Made by a program: the position numbers and the translations under genes. From Lewinellaceae bacterium (lineage in GTDB: Bacteria; Bacteroidota; Bacteroidia; Chitinophagales; Saprospiraceae), in contig JACJYQ010000001.1 of NCBI GenBank assembly GCA_020636025.1, positions 496,001-560,000 on the forward strand: a stretch of DNA of 64,000 nucleotides. The letters are read 5' to 3'. The notes beneath the pieces are model-generated. The model saw nothing but the letters and a program-made list of their open reading frames with translations, made no database searches and was not told the DNA's origin. This document shows positions 1-9,200 of this stretch, piece after piece. Every line of letters starts with the position of its first letter. The stretch's first letter is position 1.

Positions 1-128
1 TCGGGTTCTTCATTTTGCCAAAAAACGTGGCGAAGGTAGCGATTGTTCTGTTTCATGGAACCAGAAAATGAAGAGAATTTGAACCCGGAATAAATTGATT
101 CGATTGAATACTGAATACATTTGTTGCC
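1..128. other. Left edge, possible start of a divergent minus-strand gene
   Basis: No complete gene lies here. On the minus strand an ATG at position 56 opens a frame (MKQNNRYLRHVFWQNEEP) that stays open to the window edge, so the 5' end of a divergent gene is possible. Two plus-strand frames are also open from the edge to stops at 69-71 and 80-82, so the 3' end of an upstream gene is equally possible. Eighteen codons are too few to choose. Confidence 0.2.
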
Positions 129-1004
129 ATGCGCGAGTACCCATCAAAATTACTTCTGTTTGGAGAGCATATTTTGCTTCAAGGAGCTGTTGCCCTTTCG
201 TATCCGGTTAAAACCTTTTCCGGTAAATGGGTATTTCGAGAAAACCCAATTAACCATCCTCCCGACAGTCGACTATTACAATTTGCAGAAAGTAAACAGT
301 TGATGAATGTTCCACACCTGAATGTTGAGAAATTCATTGAGGAGCTGAGAGCCGGATTAGAATTTAAATCAAGTATCCCGGAAGGCTATGGATTGGGCAG
401 CTCAGGGGCACTTTGTGCGGCCGTGTTTGATCGGTTTTGCAGTAATAAGACTTCAGACCTGCAACTCCTGAAACAGACTCTTTCTCAAATGGAGTGTCAT
501 TTTCATGGACAAAGTTCAGGGATAGATCCCCTGACTAGTTTTGTTGGACAACCCTTGCAGATTCGTAATAAAACTGAGGTTAAGGTGGCTCAACCTGAAG
601 GTTGGAAGCAAGAGCCAATGGTGTTCCTGCTTGATTCCGGATTGCCGAGAAACACCGGAACGATGGTTAATTGGTTCTTAGAGAAATGCAAGGAGGAAGA
701 TTTTAATTTGCGTATCACTCAGGAATATATTCCATTAAACGAGCAACTGGTTAATGCCTGGTTAAACGGAAATGACCAGGAATTCTGGCCATATTTGCTC
801 ATGCTTTCAAAATTTCAATTTGAGCTGTTTGGCCCCATGATACCTGAAACCACCAGAGAAATGTGGAAAGAAACTATCGGAACTGACAAGGTCACATTGA
901 AAATTTGTGGCGCCGGGGGCGGTGGTTTTGTATTAGGTTTTAGCAATAGCAAAGACAACATCGAGCATTTAAAATCCAGATTTAAAGTGTATTATCCTTT
1001 TTAA
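129..1004 (+). CDS. GHMP-family kinase, probable mevalonate kinase
   Basis: This 291-residue cytoplasmic protein has the GHMP small-molecule kinase layout. An N-terminal strand SKLLLFGEHILLQGAVAL matches the LxxFGEH opening of mevalonate kinases. The ATP-binding glycine loop is PEGYGLGSSGA (residues 84-94). SSGIDPLTS (about 129-137) carries the likely catalytic Asp133. The C-terminal glycine motif GAGGGGFV sits near residue 261. In this family the enzyme phosphorylates mevalonate with ATP in the mevalonate isoprenoid route, which many Bacteroidota use. It is slightly shorter than the usual 300-330 residues. The start ATG has no clear Shine-Dalgarno sequence, as is usual in this phylum. Its stop overlaps the next start by one base (TAATG), so the two are probably co-transcribed. 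Another GHMP substrate cannot be excluded. Confidence 0.8.
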   Translation: MREYPSKLLLFGEHILLQGAVALSYPVKTFSGKWVFRENPINHPPDSRLLQFAESKQLMNVPHLNVEKFIEELRAGLEFKSSIPEGYGLGSSGALCAAVFDRFCSNKTSDLQLLKQTLSQMECHFHGQSSGIDPLTSFVGQPLQIRNKTEVKVAQPEGWKQEPMVFLLDSGLPRNTGTMVNWFLEKCKEEDFNLRITQEYIPLNEQLVNAWLNGNDQEFWPYLLMLSKFQFELFGPMIPETTREMWKETIGTDKVTLKICGAGGGGFVLGFSNSKDNIEHLKSRFKVYYPF

Positions 1005-2263
1005 TGATTGCAATCATCCGCAAACTTCCAGGGCTGGCAATTTGGATGCTGGGCTTTTTAATTTTTTTGTCAGTATTCAGGGATCTACTGGCGAATGGAA
1101 GACCCTTGTATTGTCAAATTGATGGTATTAGCTACTACCCGGGTTTGCGAAGTATTTTTACAGAAGAAAATTCTCCCTATAAATCAGAAGCTCTGAGAAA
1201 TTTGCAATTGCAGGTAAATCAGTTCGAAGTTTGGAAAAACCCGAGAAATTTTGACAAACCACCTGTATATGCACCTGTGCCATTTTCTCCGGGTGAATAC
1301 TCTACGCTACACGTAAACTCATTTTCCAAGCCTGGCCAGAAGCAGAGTGGGGTGCCGGATCGATTTGTTCACTTTTTAGGCACCGATGCGTCAGGCAGGG
1401 ATATTCTGGCTACATTGATTAGTGGTGCCAGAATTGCTTTGCTTACTGGCACGCTGGCAATGGCTGTTGCTCTGCTAATTGGAATGAGTCTGGGATTGAT
1501 TGCCGGTTTCTTTGGTGATGACCAAATCCGCATATACTGGTTGGATATGACGTTAGCTTTGATAGGGATACCCATTGCCTGGTTTTATGCTGTAAGTGCA
1601 AGAGCTTATGTTTTATCTCATGCCCCAGATAAAGGTGAATTATTAAAATCTGTGGGCATTTTTATGGCTATTCTACTGATAGTCAATATGTTTTCCAGGT
1701 TGATCAGGCGGATTAATCTTTTTAAACGCAAGGTGGATTTTCCGGCTGATTTGCTGATCATGAGGCTTGCAGAGCTCTTTTCTGCCATACCTTCCCTTAT
1801 TCTGATCATCGTTTTAGCAGTTGCATTAAGAGATGTCATGCAGGAGTCGATTTGGCTTATGATTGCCTTAATTGGGGCCTTAGGATGGACTGGCGTTACC
1901 AAATTAGTTAGGGCAGAATTATTAAAAGTACGAGCGCTGGATTACGTAACTGCTGCAAAAGGTCTTGGGATATCTGAATGGCGTGTTTTGCTCAAGCACG
2001 CGCTGCCTAATACTTTACGGCCGATTTACATTGCAGTAGCTTTTGGTGCAGCAAACGCGGTTCTACTTGAGTCTTATTTGTCTTTTCTGGGCTACGGTGG
2101 CTCCTCTTTCAGAGGAATATCCTGGGGAAGTTTATTCATCAATGAAAACAGTTCTTCCAATCCTTTGAACACCTGGTGGGTAACTCTTTTCCCAGGCCTT
2201 ATGATCTTTATTACCGTTTATTCGTTAAATAGGATCGGTGATGCCTTGGCCGACCAACCATAA
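1004..2263 (+). CDS. ABC transporter permease, DppC/OppC family
   Basis: This 419-residue inner-membrane protein resembles the second permease of dipeptide/oligopeptide ABC importers. A first membrane helix lies at about residues 10-27. A soluble region follows, ending in the family motif HFLGTDASGRDILATLISGA (about 124-143), and then several membrane helices. The EAA loop that docks on the ATPase is visible as ALDYVTAAKGLGISEWRVLL followed by KHALPNTLRPI (about 312-342). The roughly 95-residue segment between the first helix and the GTDxxGRD motif is longer than in short DppC proteins. No ATPase, partner permease or binding protein lies in the window, so the substrate is unknown. The start overlaps the kinase stop (TAATG), which suggests translational coupling. 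Confidence 0.85.
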   Translation: MIAIIRKLPGLAIWMLGFLIFLSVFRDLLANGRPLYCQIDGISYYPGLRSIFTEENSPYKSEALRNLQLQVNQFEVWKNPRNFDKPPVYAPVPFSPGEYSTLHVNSFSKPGQKQSGVPDRFVHFLGTDASGRDILATLISGARIALLTGTLAMAVALLIGMSLGLIAGFFGDDQIRIYWLDMTLALIGIPIAWFYAVSARAYVLSHAPDKGELLKSVGIFMAILLIVNMFSRLIRRINLFKRKVDFPADLLIMRLAELFSAIPSLILIIVLAVALRDVMQESIWLMIALIGALGWTGVTKLVRAELLKVRALDYVTAAKGLGISEWRVLLKHALPNTLRPIYIAVAFGAANAVLLESYLSFLGYGGSSFRGISWGSLFINENSSSNPLNTWWVTLFPGLMIFITVYSLNRIGDALADQP

Positions 2264-2289
2264 AGTTTACTAACAGTCCATAATCTTAT

Positions 2290-2667
2290 ATGCAACCAAC
2301 AAACATATTAGACGATTTTGATTCTGAAGGGAATGAGCTGCCTAACTGGGCTAAGGATGGAGAAGTGGTAGCCAAATTCTTTTCTGCTATGGAAGCGGAG
2401 GTGGCGGCTGCACGTCTTCGTGCAGAAGGGGTTCATTGTTTTTTGGCTAATTCCACTTCGCAATCCGTATTACCGCACCTGCAAACAGTCTTGCGGTTGC
2501 ATGTACGTCCTAATGATTCAGCAATAGCCAGAGAGATCCTGCAAGAAGCTGCCATTGAAAACATTGAACCCGGAAGACGAGATAGCGGTCGGGGAGCAGT
2601 AATTGTTATGGCAGTAATTATAGGTCTGTTGTTATCCTGGCTCTTAGTTCAGGCCCTTTCTCTATAG
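2290..2667 (+). CDS. Small DUF2007-like protein with C-terminal membrane helix
   Basis: This is a 125-residue protein. Residues about 25-92 resemble DUF2007 (putative signal-transducing protein): VVAKFFSAMEAEVAAARLRA, then EGVHCFLAN, then LRLHVRPNDSAIAREILQEA, a ferredoxin-like fold seen in many small bacterial proteins. A single hydrophobic helix, VIVMAVIIGLLLSWLLVQAL, ends the protein and should anchor it in the inner membrane with the domain in the cytoplasm. It starts 26 bases after the permease gene on the same strand, so it may belong to the same transcript. Its stop overlaps the convergent cytochrome stop within CTATAG. The biochemical role of this family is not established. Confidence 0.65.
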   Translation: MQPTNILDDFDSEGNELPNWAKDGEVVAKFFSAMEAEVAAARLRAEGVHCFLANSTSQSVLPHLQTVLRLHVRPNDSAIAREILQEAAIENIEPGRRDSGRGAVIVMAVIIGLLLSWLLVQALSL

Positions 2668-4665
2668 TGTTCTCAGTATTTTCCTTGTTACGGTACCGGT
2701 GTTTGTCTTAATATGCAAAAAGTAAATGCCTGCTGTCTCCGGCAAGCGAACTATTGCAACTGCGTTGCTTTGCCACACCATTTTACCGTTTCCGCTCCAA
2801 ACAGTTATTTCCTTAATTTGCGTATTGGCACTTGGCATTACGTGAATAATTCCATTTGAACTTACATTCTGTGAAATGCTAACCAGTGAGTTTTCGCCAT
2901 GGTCAACTGTGCCAACAGGCGAAACGTAGACATCGGCCAGGGTTTGCTCCGTGACCAAAATTGGCGCCAGATCAGCATTGTCAAACATCGCTTTGAATGA
3001 GTCAATTTCAGGCCCGGAATACTCAAATATAGGCGCCATCCATTTGGGAGGCAGACTTTGATACCAAACCCTGGCGCTTACAGAAAGCAGACCTTTATAC
3101 CCTTTTAGCGGAATGGCAAAATGTACGATATCTGAACCACTGCCCTCTATACCATCCTCGGAATGATTAAAATCAGGGTCAAGTAAGGCACTGCCTATGA
3201 TTTCTGTGGTATCATAAACAGGATCACTCAATAAAAAACCTTTCGGTACAAGCCGGTTGTCTTTTATGGCTTTGTGCCCACGCTCCAGCACATTTGTGAA
3301 GTTCGAATTGACATCTCCTGGGACCATTTCATATATCTGGACTTGTGCAGGGTCTCCTATATAATTATGGTGAGGTTCCATATTCGGCTTTTCAGACTGT
3401 AGACTGTAATCCGGATTTACCTTGCCGGAATGAAAAACAATTTCGCCACTCTGGTTTTTGACTTCAAACTCAATCCAGGCACGTCTTGACGGATAACCGG
3501 AAGGGAATTTATGGCCTGCTTTATTGGTAAGTTTTACATCAAAGTGAGCTGAATCTCCGTAAAGCACACCAGTACTTAAAGACATGTCTATTGACTTTTG
3601 TTGCAACATCCGCAAGGTGGCTGCAATGGTGCTGTCGAAATGTTCAGGTTCCGCGCTGATCTCCAGTTTGTCGCGGTTTTCTTTTAGCAACTTAAGCATC
3701 GTAACATTGGCCCCGGCTAGTTGATGCAGGCCAAATGGATATCTGGGCGTAAGAAATTGGTAATTTGCCGAAACGATAACTTCATCGGGAATTTGTGGAA
3801 TATGACAAGCCTGACAAGTAATGTTGTCGTGGTCTTCGTCAAAGTCGCTATTGAGCCATTCGTGATAAGTAGCCTGCTCAACAAAACTACCGCCGGTTAA
3901 TTCACCATCCAGGTCAACCGTATTGGTAATAAGGGTATGGCATCCGGCACACAAACCGGCATCAAATATATGTCCACCGAATGTAGGCGTGATGCCTACA
4001 AACTCATGCATAGGTGGTGCGAATACCATTTCATAAGGACCGTAAGCAACCCTGATATAATTCGTGTCGAAATTGAGGTTACCGGAATTTAAATCACCAA
4101 TTCTTTCCTCTGACTGTGCATGGCAGGCCTGGCAGGTGACACCGTCTAGACCCAGTGTGTCCTGATAAAGATCTGCAAGCAAATATTGGTTGACATGATC
4201 ATGGAGTTTAGCCTGATAATGTCCGGCTGGCGCATGGCAGGATGTACATTTTGTTTGCAGCTCGACGCTGTGAGATGGATTCACCAAAATTTCATGCCGG
4301 ACTTTCGCCCGCCAAAACGGATCTTTGGCGCTGTTGGCCATCATGGTAGATCGCCAGTCATCGTAGATATTTACATCCTCGCCGGAATTGGATACGAGGG
4401 CATGCATTTGTGGGTCAAAACCATGGCATCCACCGCAAGTTTTAGCGGTTGGGAATAGAATATTGGAATCAATTGGCAACAAATGTGGTGGCGGCACATC
4501 TGCTGTATCCAGTCCTGTTATTGTGTTGGGATGCCATTTAAGTTGCTGAAATATGGCGAGTTCAGCATCTGAGTGAAAATTCTTAAGCTGTTTTTTCACA
4601 GGGATTTTAGCCATGATGGCAATAACAGCAGGGACCAGAATGGCCAGGATGACGGTCTTTTTCAT
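2662..4665 (-). CDS. Five-haem c-type cytochrome with T9SS type A sorting domain
   Basis: This 667-residue secreted protein starts with a hydrophobic signal segment (MKKTVILAILVPAVIAIMA). Five CxxCH haem-binding motifs are visible: CGGCH (77-81), CTSCH (140-144), CQACH (178-182), CAGCH (239-243) and CQACH (284-288). The C-terminal half is β-rich. The end, with ITVWSGNGKMVWQS, LPETAGIYFLHI and a final KILRTL, matches the type A C-terminal domain that routes proteins through T9SS. The family resembles multihaem cytochrome c554-like proteins, but the reaction is not clear. Combining covalent haem with a T9SS signal implies haem loading in the periplasm, then export to the cell surface. It is transcribed toward the upstream DUF2007 gene and its stop overlaps that gene's stop. 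Confidence 0.85.
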   Translation of the reverse strand: MKKTVILAILVPAVIAIMAKIPVKKQLKNFHSDAELAIFQQLKWHPNTITGLDTADVPPPHLLPIDSNILFPTAKTCGGCHGFDPQMHALVSNSGEDVNIYDDWRSTMMANSAKDPFWRAKVRHEILVNPSHSVELQTKCTSCHAPAGHYQAKLHDHVNQYLLADLYQDTLGLDGVTCQACHAQSEERIGDLNSGNLNFDTNYIRVAYGPYEMVFAPPMHEFVGITPTFGGHIFDAGLCAGCHTLITNTVDLDGELTGGSFVEQATYHEWLNSDFDEDHDNITCQACHIPQIPDEVIVSANYQFLTPRYPFGLHQLAGANVTMLKLLKENRDKLEISAEPEHFDSTIAATLRMLQQKSIDMSLSTGVLYGDSAHFDVKLTNKAGHKFPSGYPSRRAWIEFEVKNQSGEIVFHSGKVNPDYSLQSEKPNMEPHHNYIGDPAQVQIYEMVPGDVNSNFTNVLERGHKAIKDNRLVPKGFLLSDPVYDTTEIIGSALLDPDFNHSEDGIEGSGSDIVHFAIPLKGYKGLLSVSARVWYQSLPPKWMAPIFEYSGPEIDSFKAMFDNADLAPILVTEQTLADVYVSPVGTVDHGENSLVSISQNVSSNGIIHVMPSANTQIKEITVWSGNGKMVWQSNAVAIVRLPETAGIYFLHIKTNTGTVTRKILRTL

Positions 4666-4731
4666 GGTAGCAAAAATAGGAGAGATTGACCTGGATTTTT
4701 AACTGTTTTGAGTCACTGCATTGTCGTTCAT

Positions 4732-4743
4732 TGACAATTGTCA
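4732..4743. promoter_or_regulatory. 12-bp palindrome TGACAATTGTCA upstream of the cytochrome gene
   Basis: TGACAATTGTCA is a perfect palindrome lying 67 bp upstream of the cytochrome start codon. Its core GACAATTGTCA recurs at 6164-6174, upstream of the first giant surface gene. Two copies flanking corA and preceding secreted-protein genes suggest an operator, but this is only a shared-motif argument. Confidence 0.25.
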
Positions 4744-4773
4744 TAGAATGTGTCTCAGCGGAAATAAAAGCTC

Positions 4774-5829
4774 CTAAAGCCACTTTTTTGACCTGAAGTA
4801 TAGAAGCATACTCAAAGTCAGGCAGCTCATTAAACCAAGTAAAATAAAATATCCGTTTCGAGTATGTAATTCAGGCATGTTATCAAAGTTCATACCGTAT
4901 AAGCCTACAAGAAAGGACAGTGGAATAAAAATGGTACTGATTACAGTTAGAAGTCGCATAATGTTATTCAGACGGTTTCCTGCTTCAGCCTGATGCAGGG
5001 CTTCAAGCCCAGCGATTAGTTCTCTTTGAGTGTCAACGCCATCGAGTATCTGTAAAATGTGATCCTGAAGATCCCTGATGAAAATTTGATTGCTTTCATC
5101 AACCAGTTCGTTTTCTGACCGTTGGAACTTGCTGATGGCCTCTCTTATTGGGAGAACTTTTATTTTTAATTCATTAGCCACTCTTTTCAAGGCATAAATC
5201 TTTGCCTTTGTTTTGTCTAGTTCTTTTGAAAAGGCCTCGAAATCTTCCAATTCAAAAACAGTCGACTCGAGTATGTCCAGGATGATAAAGTAATTGTCGA
5301 CGACACTGTCCACCAGGGCATACAGCAGGTAATCTGAATTTTTTTTCCTTATTCTACCTGAGCCGCCTTTGATCCTTTGCCGCACCGCTTCAAAGGTGTC
5401 ATCCGGATCCTCCTGAAAGGAAACAACATAGTTCTTGCCGGCAAAAATGGAAATTTGCTCATGCTCCAGTTCAAGGCTGGCTTGATTGAGTTTTAGGTTA
5501 GTCAGGATAAAGAACAAGCCGTTTTCATAGTCTTCCAATTTGGCACGTTGCCCGGTTGTAAGCACATCTTCCAGGGCCAGTGTGTGAATTTGAAAATCTG
5601 TTCCAACCTGCTCGATCAATGGCACGTCTGTCAATCCGCGAATATCGACCCATAACATTCCTTCAAACGGAGAGTTGCTATATGATTCGGATTCCAGGTA
5701 CTTGTCGTCACCATAATTTATCGACAAAATGTTTGCAGGTGATGTTTCCCGTATCCCGGCATAAATGAGAGTCCCCGGGGCAAGACCGGCTTTCCGGTTC
5801 TGCTTTAACCGTTTTTTTTTCTTAGTCAT
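4774..5829 (-). CDS. corA: CorA-family magnesium/cobalt transporter
   Basis: This 351-residue protein has a large cytoplasmic N-terminal α/β domain and a long coiled-coil stalk (about 185-285). Two C-terminal membrane helices follow (about 289-310 and 325-345), with the signature selectivity motif YGMNFDNMPE between them (GMN at 312-314). CorA proteins form pentameric channels for Mg2+ and, to a lesser degree, Co2+ and Ni2+ in the inner membrane. Length and topology are normal. The lysine-rich N-terminus (MTKKKKRLKQNRKAG) suits a cytoplasmic start. The gene stands alone between two secreted-protein genes. Confidence 0.93.
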   Translation of the reverse strand: MTKKKKRLKQNRKAGLAPGTLIYAGIRETSPANILSINYGDDKYLESESYSNSPFEGMLWVDIRGLTDVPLIEQVGTDFQIHTLALEDVLTTGQRAKLEDYENGLFFILTNLKLNQASLELEHEQISIFAGKNYVVSFQEDPDDTFEAVRQRIKGGSGRIRKKNSDYLLYALVDSVVDNYFIILDILESTVFELEDFEAFSKELDKTKAKIYALKRVANELKIKVLPIREAISKFQRSENELVDESNQIFIRDLQDHILQILDGVDTQRELIAGLEALHQAEAGNRLNNIMRLLTVISTIFIPLSFLVGLYGMNFDNMPELHTRNGYFILLGLMSCLTLSMLLYFRSKKWL

Positions 5830-6233
5830 AGGGCGAATGTAAAACCTATTCCCATTCTGAAGTTGGTGAGTTAATGATTTATTAATGGTTCACAACCCTG
5901 AATCAAGCAACTTTAAATGATTTGTAAAATAAGTGGCATAATTATTGGTGTTAAAGTACCCAATATTTGGTACTCTTTTGATTTTGCTGTGAGGGTGAAA
6001 AACCAACTTTCCGGCTTTTATTTTTGGGGTCCATGTTTAATAATCTGAATATTTCCCGCCTTCGCTGATAGACAAACTGTAGCGCAATGATCTCTTTATG
6101 ATTTTGTCGCTGCTTGATTTGATCTGTTATTACTTTATTTCATGAATTACCAATGCTGTCTCCGACAATTGTCAGAAGGCTGTTTTGTGTTTAATCTAGT
6201 CCTCACTTTTTTCTACAAAAAAAATGATTTAAC
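5830..6233. other. 404-bp intergenic region between corA and the first giant gene
   Basis: No gene is visible. It is a divergent upstream region for corA (minus) and the 10.6-kb surface gene (plus). It holds a short interrupted palindrome AGTACC...GGTACT (5955-5974) and the GACAATTGTCA palindrome (6164-6174). No convincing TAnnTTTG promoter with correct spacing was found for the giant gene. Confidence 0.5.
6164..6174. promoter_or_regulatory. Second copy of the GACAATTGTCA palindrome
   Basis: GACAATTGTCA lies 60 bp upstream of the first giant surface gene and repeats the core of the palindrome at 4732-4743. It could be an operator shared by the two secreted-protein genes. Confidence 0.25.
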
Positions 6234-9200
6234 ATGTACCCTTCTTTACACCAAGTCCCTTCACTTCAAGGAATTAAAACGTTTGTTTTATTCTTAATCG
6301 GCATTGGCTTTAGCTTATCTGAATTGAGCGGCCAAACCATTTTCGAATATTCTAATTTGACATCTGGCGTAGGTGTAACAGCTGCTAATGCCAGTTCTAC
6401 AGCCATTACACGCGGAACCCCTGATATTTTACAGTCTCCAAACTGTCTTTCGAATGAGGGCTTCGGTTCTATCGGTTGGCCAACTACTAATCTATTTGAC
6501 ATAGCCACCTTTAATTCAAATGGCTGGTATGTGGAATTTACCATTACGCCTGATGCAGGTTATGGTTTAAAGATTACGGGATTCAGGGCACGATCCCGCC
6601 GAGAGAATCTTTCAGGTTCTGTAAACGATGGTCCGAGAGCCATCCGATATGCATACAGTACGGACGGCGTCGACTGGACGAATAACATCAACCCTGGTAA
6701 TCCGCAATCCAGTAACATTTGTTCCAGTTTGGGTGTGAACCGTTCCTGGGTTGCCTTTTCACAAGTAAATACAGATCAACCAATTACATTTCGCATATAT
6801 GGCCTGTCCAGCGGTTCATCCGGGACGGGCGCTTTGTTTTTACACGATGTGATTGTGGAAGGAGAAGTGTGCGATGGAACTCCGGAGATCACCCTGGAAG
6901 ATATTCCTGACTTGTGCTTCGATGAAAACAACGTCACCCAGGCTGAGCTAGAGTATTCCGACGCCAATATCGGAGATGTTGTTGATGTAGATTTTATTGA
7001 TCCAAACATTTCAGACCTGACCTCCTTTACCCTTGGAAGTTCCTCCGGTAGTTTGTTTTTTAATGTAGCCGCGGGTACACCTCCGGGTACTTATGATGGT
7101 ACGCTCACCTTGAGCAACAGTTGTGGTTTTGAAACCGATTACGATGTTTCCATTACCGTGAATGCACTGCCAGATGTTTCGGTGGTCATGTCAGAAACTG
7201 AAATTTGTGTGGGTGGTATGGTAACCCTCATGTTTGAAGACAATGGTTCAACGGGCCATACGTTTAGCATAAGCGCTGATTTGGTTGACGATAACGGGGT
7301 TACTGTGGGGGCAATTAATTATTCAAATATTCCGGATGGAGCTTTTGACAATTATACTGAAGGAGAAGACTTCGATGGTGCCACAGGAGGAATGGTAAGT
7401 CTGACAAACATTGTGGTAACTGATGAAACAACCGGATGTCAAATAGATGTGGATGACCTCGATCTGACGATTAATCCACTGCCGGTTCCTGAAATTTCAG
7501 TTGTAGAAACTTCTGGCACAACTCCAAATGACGCAATGATCTGCCCGAGTGAAGATGTAGAGCTTACAGCTTCCGGTGGCGTATCTTATGAGTGGAGCAC
7601 CGGGGCTACTACTGCCACCATTATGGTTAGCCCAGCTTCTACAACTACATATACTGTTACTGTAACAAGTGTCGACGGTTGTGAGGCAAGTCTGGAACAG
7701 ATAATCCAGGTTAAACCATTGCCTACTCCTTCTGTAGCAGTAACAGAAACCTCCGGCGCTACGGATGATGATGCCATGATTTGTCCGGGTGGAATGGCTA
7801 CACTAACGGCCTCTGGCGGGGTGAGCTATTCATGGAATACAGGCGATGCTACGGATGCCATAGATGTTAGCCCACTGGTGACTACTACTTATACGGTAAC
7901 GGTTACCAACTCTGACGGTTGTACAGCATCTACTACCCAAACCATTACAGTAAATTCAGTTCCAACACCTTCCATCACTGAAACAGATGAATCTGGAAGC
8001 ACTGACGATGATGCCATCATTTGTGCAGGCGATGACGCAAATCTGGAAGCTTCAGGTGGTGCAAGTTATGAGTGGAGCACAGGCGCCACTACTTCCGGCA
8101 TTACAGTTTCTCCGGCATCAACTTCTACTTACACAGTGACGGTTACCAATGTCGAAGGCTGTACCGCATCAGCTATGCAAGAAGTGATGGTGGAAGCACT
8201 GCCCGATATCCTGGTTGAATTGAGTGATGATGCTATTTGCGATAATGATGAAATAACCATCACCATTACCGACCAGGCTGGTACTGGTCATTTATTCAGC
8301 ATAAGCGCTGAATTGGTGGATGACAATGGAACGACTGTGTTGAGTTACACTGGTGTTCCAAGTGGAACCGTGGTAACTTATACAGAAGGGGTTGATTTTG
8401 AGGGTTCTACGAACGGAGCTGTTTCTCTGGAGAGCATCGTTATCACTGATGAATCCACAGGGTGCTCTTCTGATCTGGATGATTTGTCCATTTCGGTAAA
8501 CCTATTGCCCGACGTTACATTTACCATCGCAGAATCGGCTATTTGTCCGGAAGAAGTGATCAATATTTTGTTTGAAGAGGGTAATTACCTTGCAGGAACT
8601 GAATTTGATCTTACAGCAGACATCACCGATGACAATGGCCCAGGTACTTTTGGCCCTTTCACAGGAGTTGAAGATGGAGACGGTTTTGTATGGACAGAGG
8701 GAACGGATTTTCTTGGTAACCTGGCCTTCTTTAATATAGTAGTTACCGAGCCCGTTTCAGGTTGTTCTTCTACCATCTCTGTTGGTCCAGAAGTAGAAGT
8801 GTATGATGCGCCTGAATTTGGATTTTCAGCGGCTTCTGAAGGGGACGGTCCTGATCTTGGAAACAACTCCTCTGGTCCAAATACACTAGACATTGATTTT
8901 TGTGACGGTGACCATTTAACACTGGCTGATTATACAGACAATGGCAAAATTGGTTTTACTGTAACCTATACTACAAGCGGCAACGTTTCTTCCAATGGCG
9001 TTGGTTTGCCACTCGCTGGCGGCCCAACTAACGTGAGCCCGGCCAATGCGGCCTCTTTCTTTGGTACCACTTATGGAGGCGCACTTGGTTATGGACTTAC
9101 TTCAGGAACAAGCGGAACCATCAATCAAACATTCACCCCTTATCTGGATGTTGATAACAGCGGCACCCTCAGTGCCGGCGATTGTGTAGGCGATCCGATG

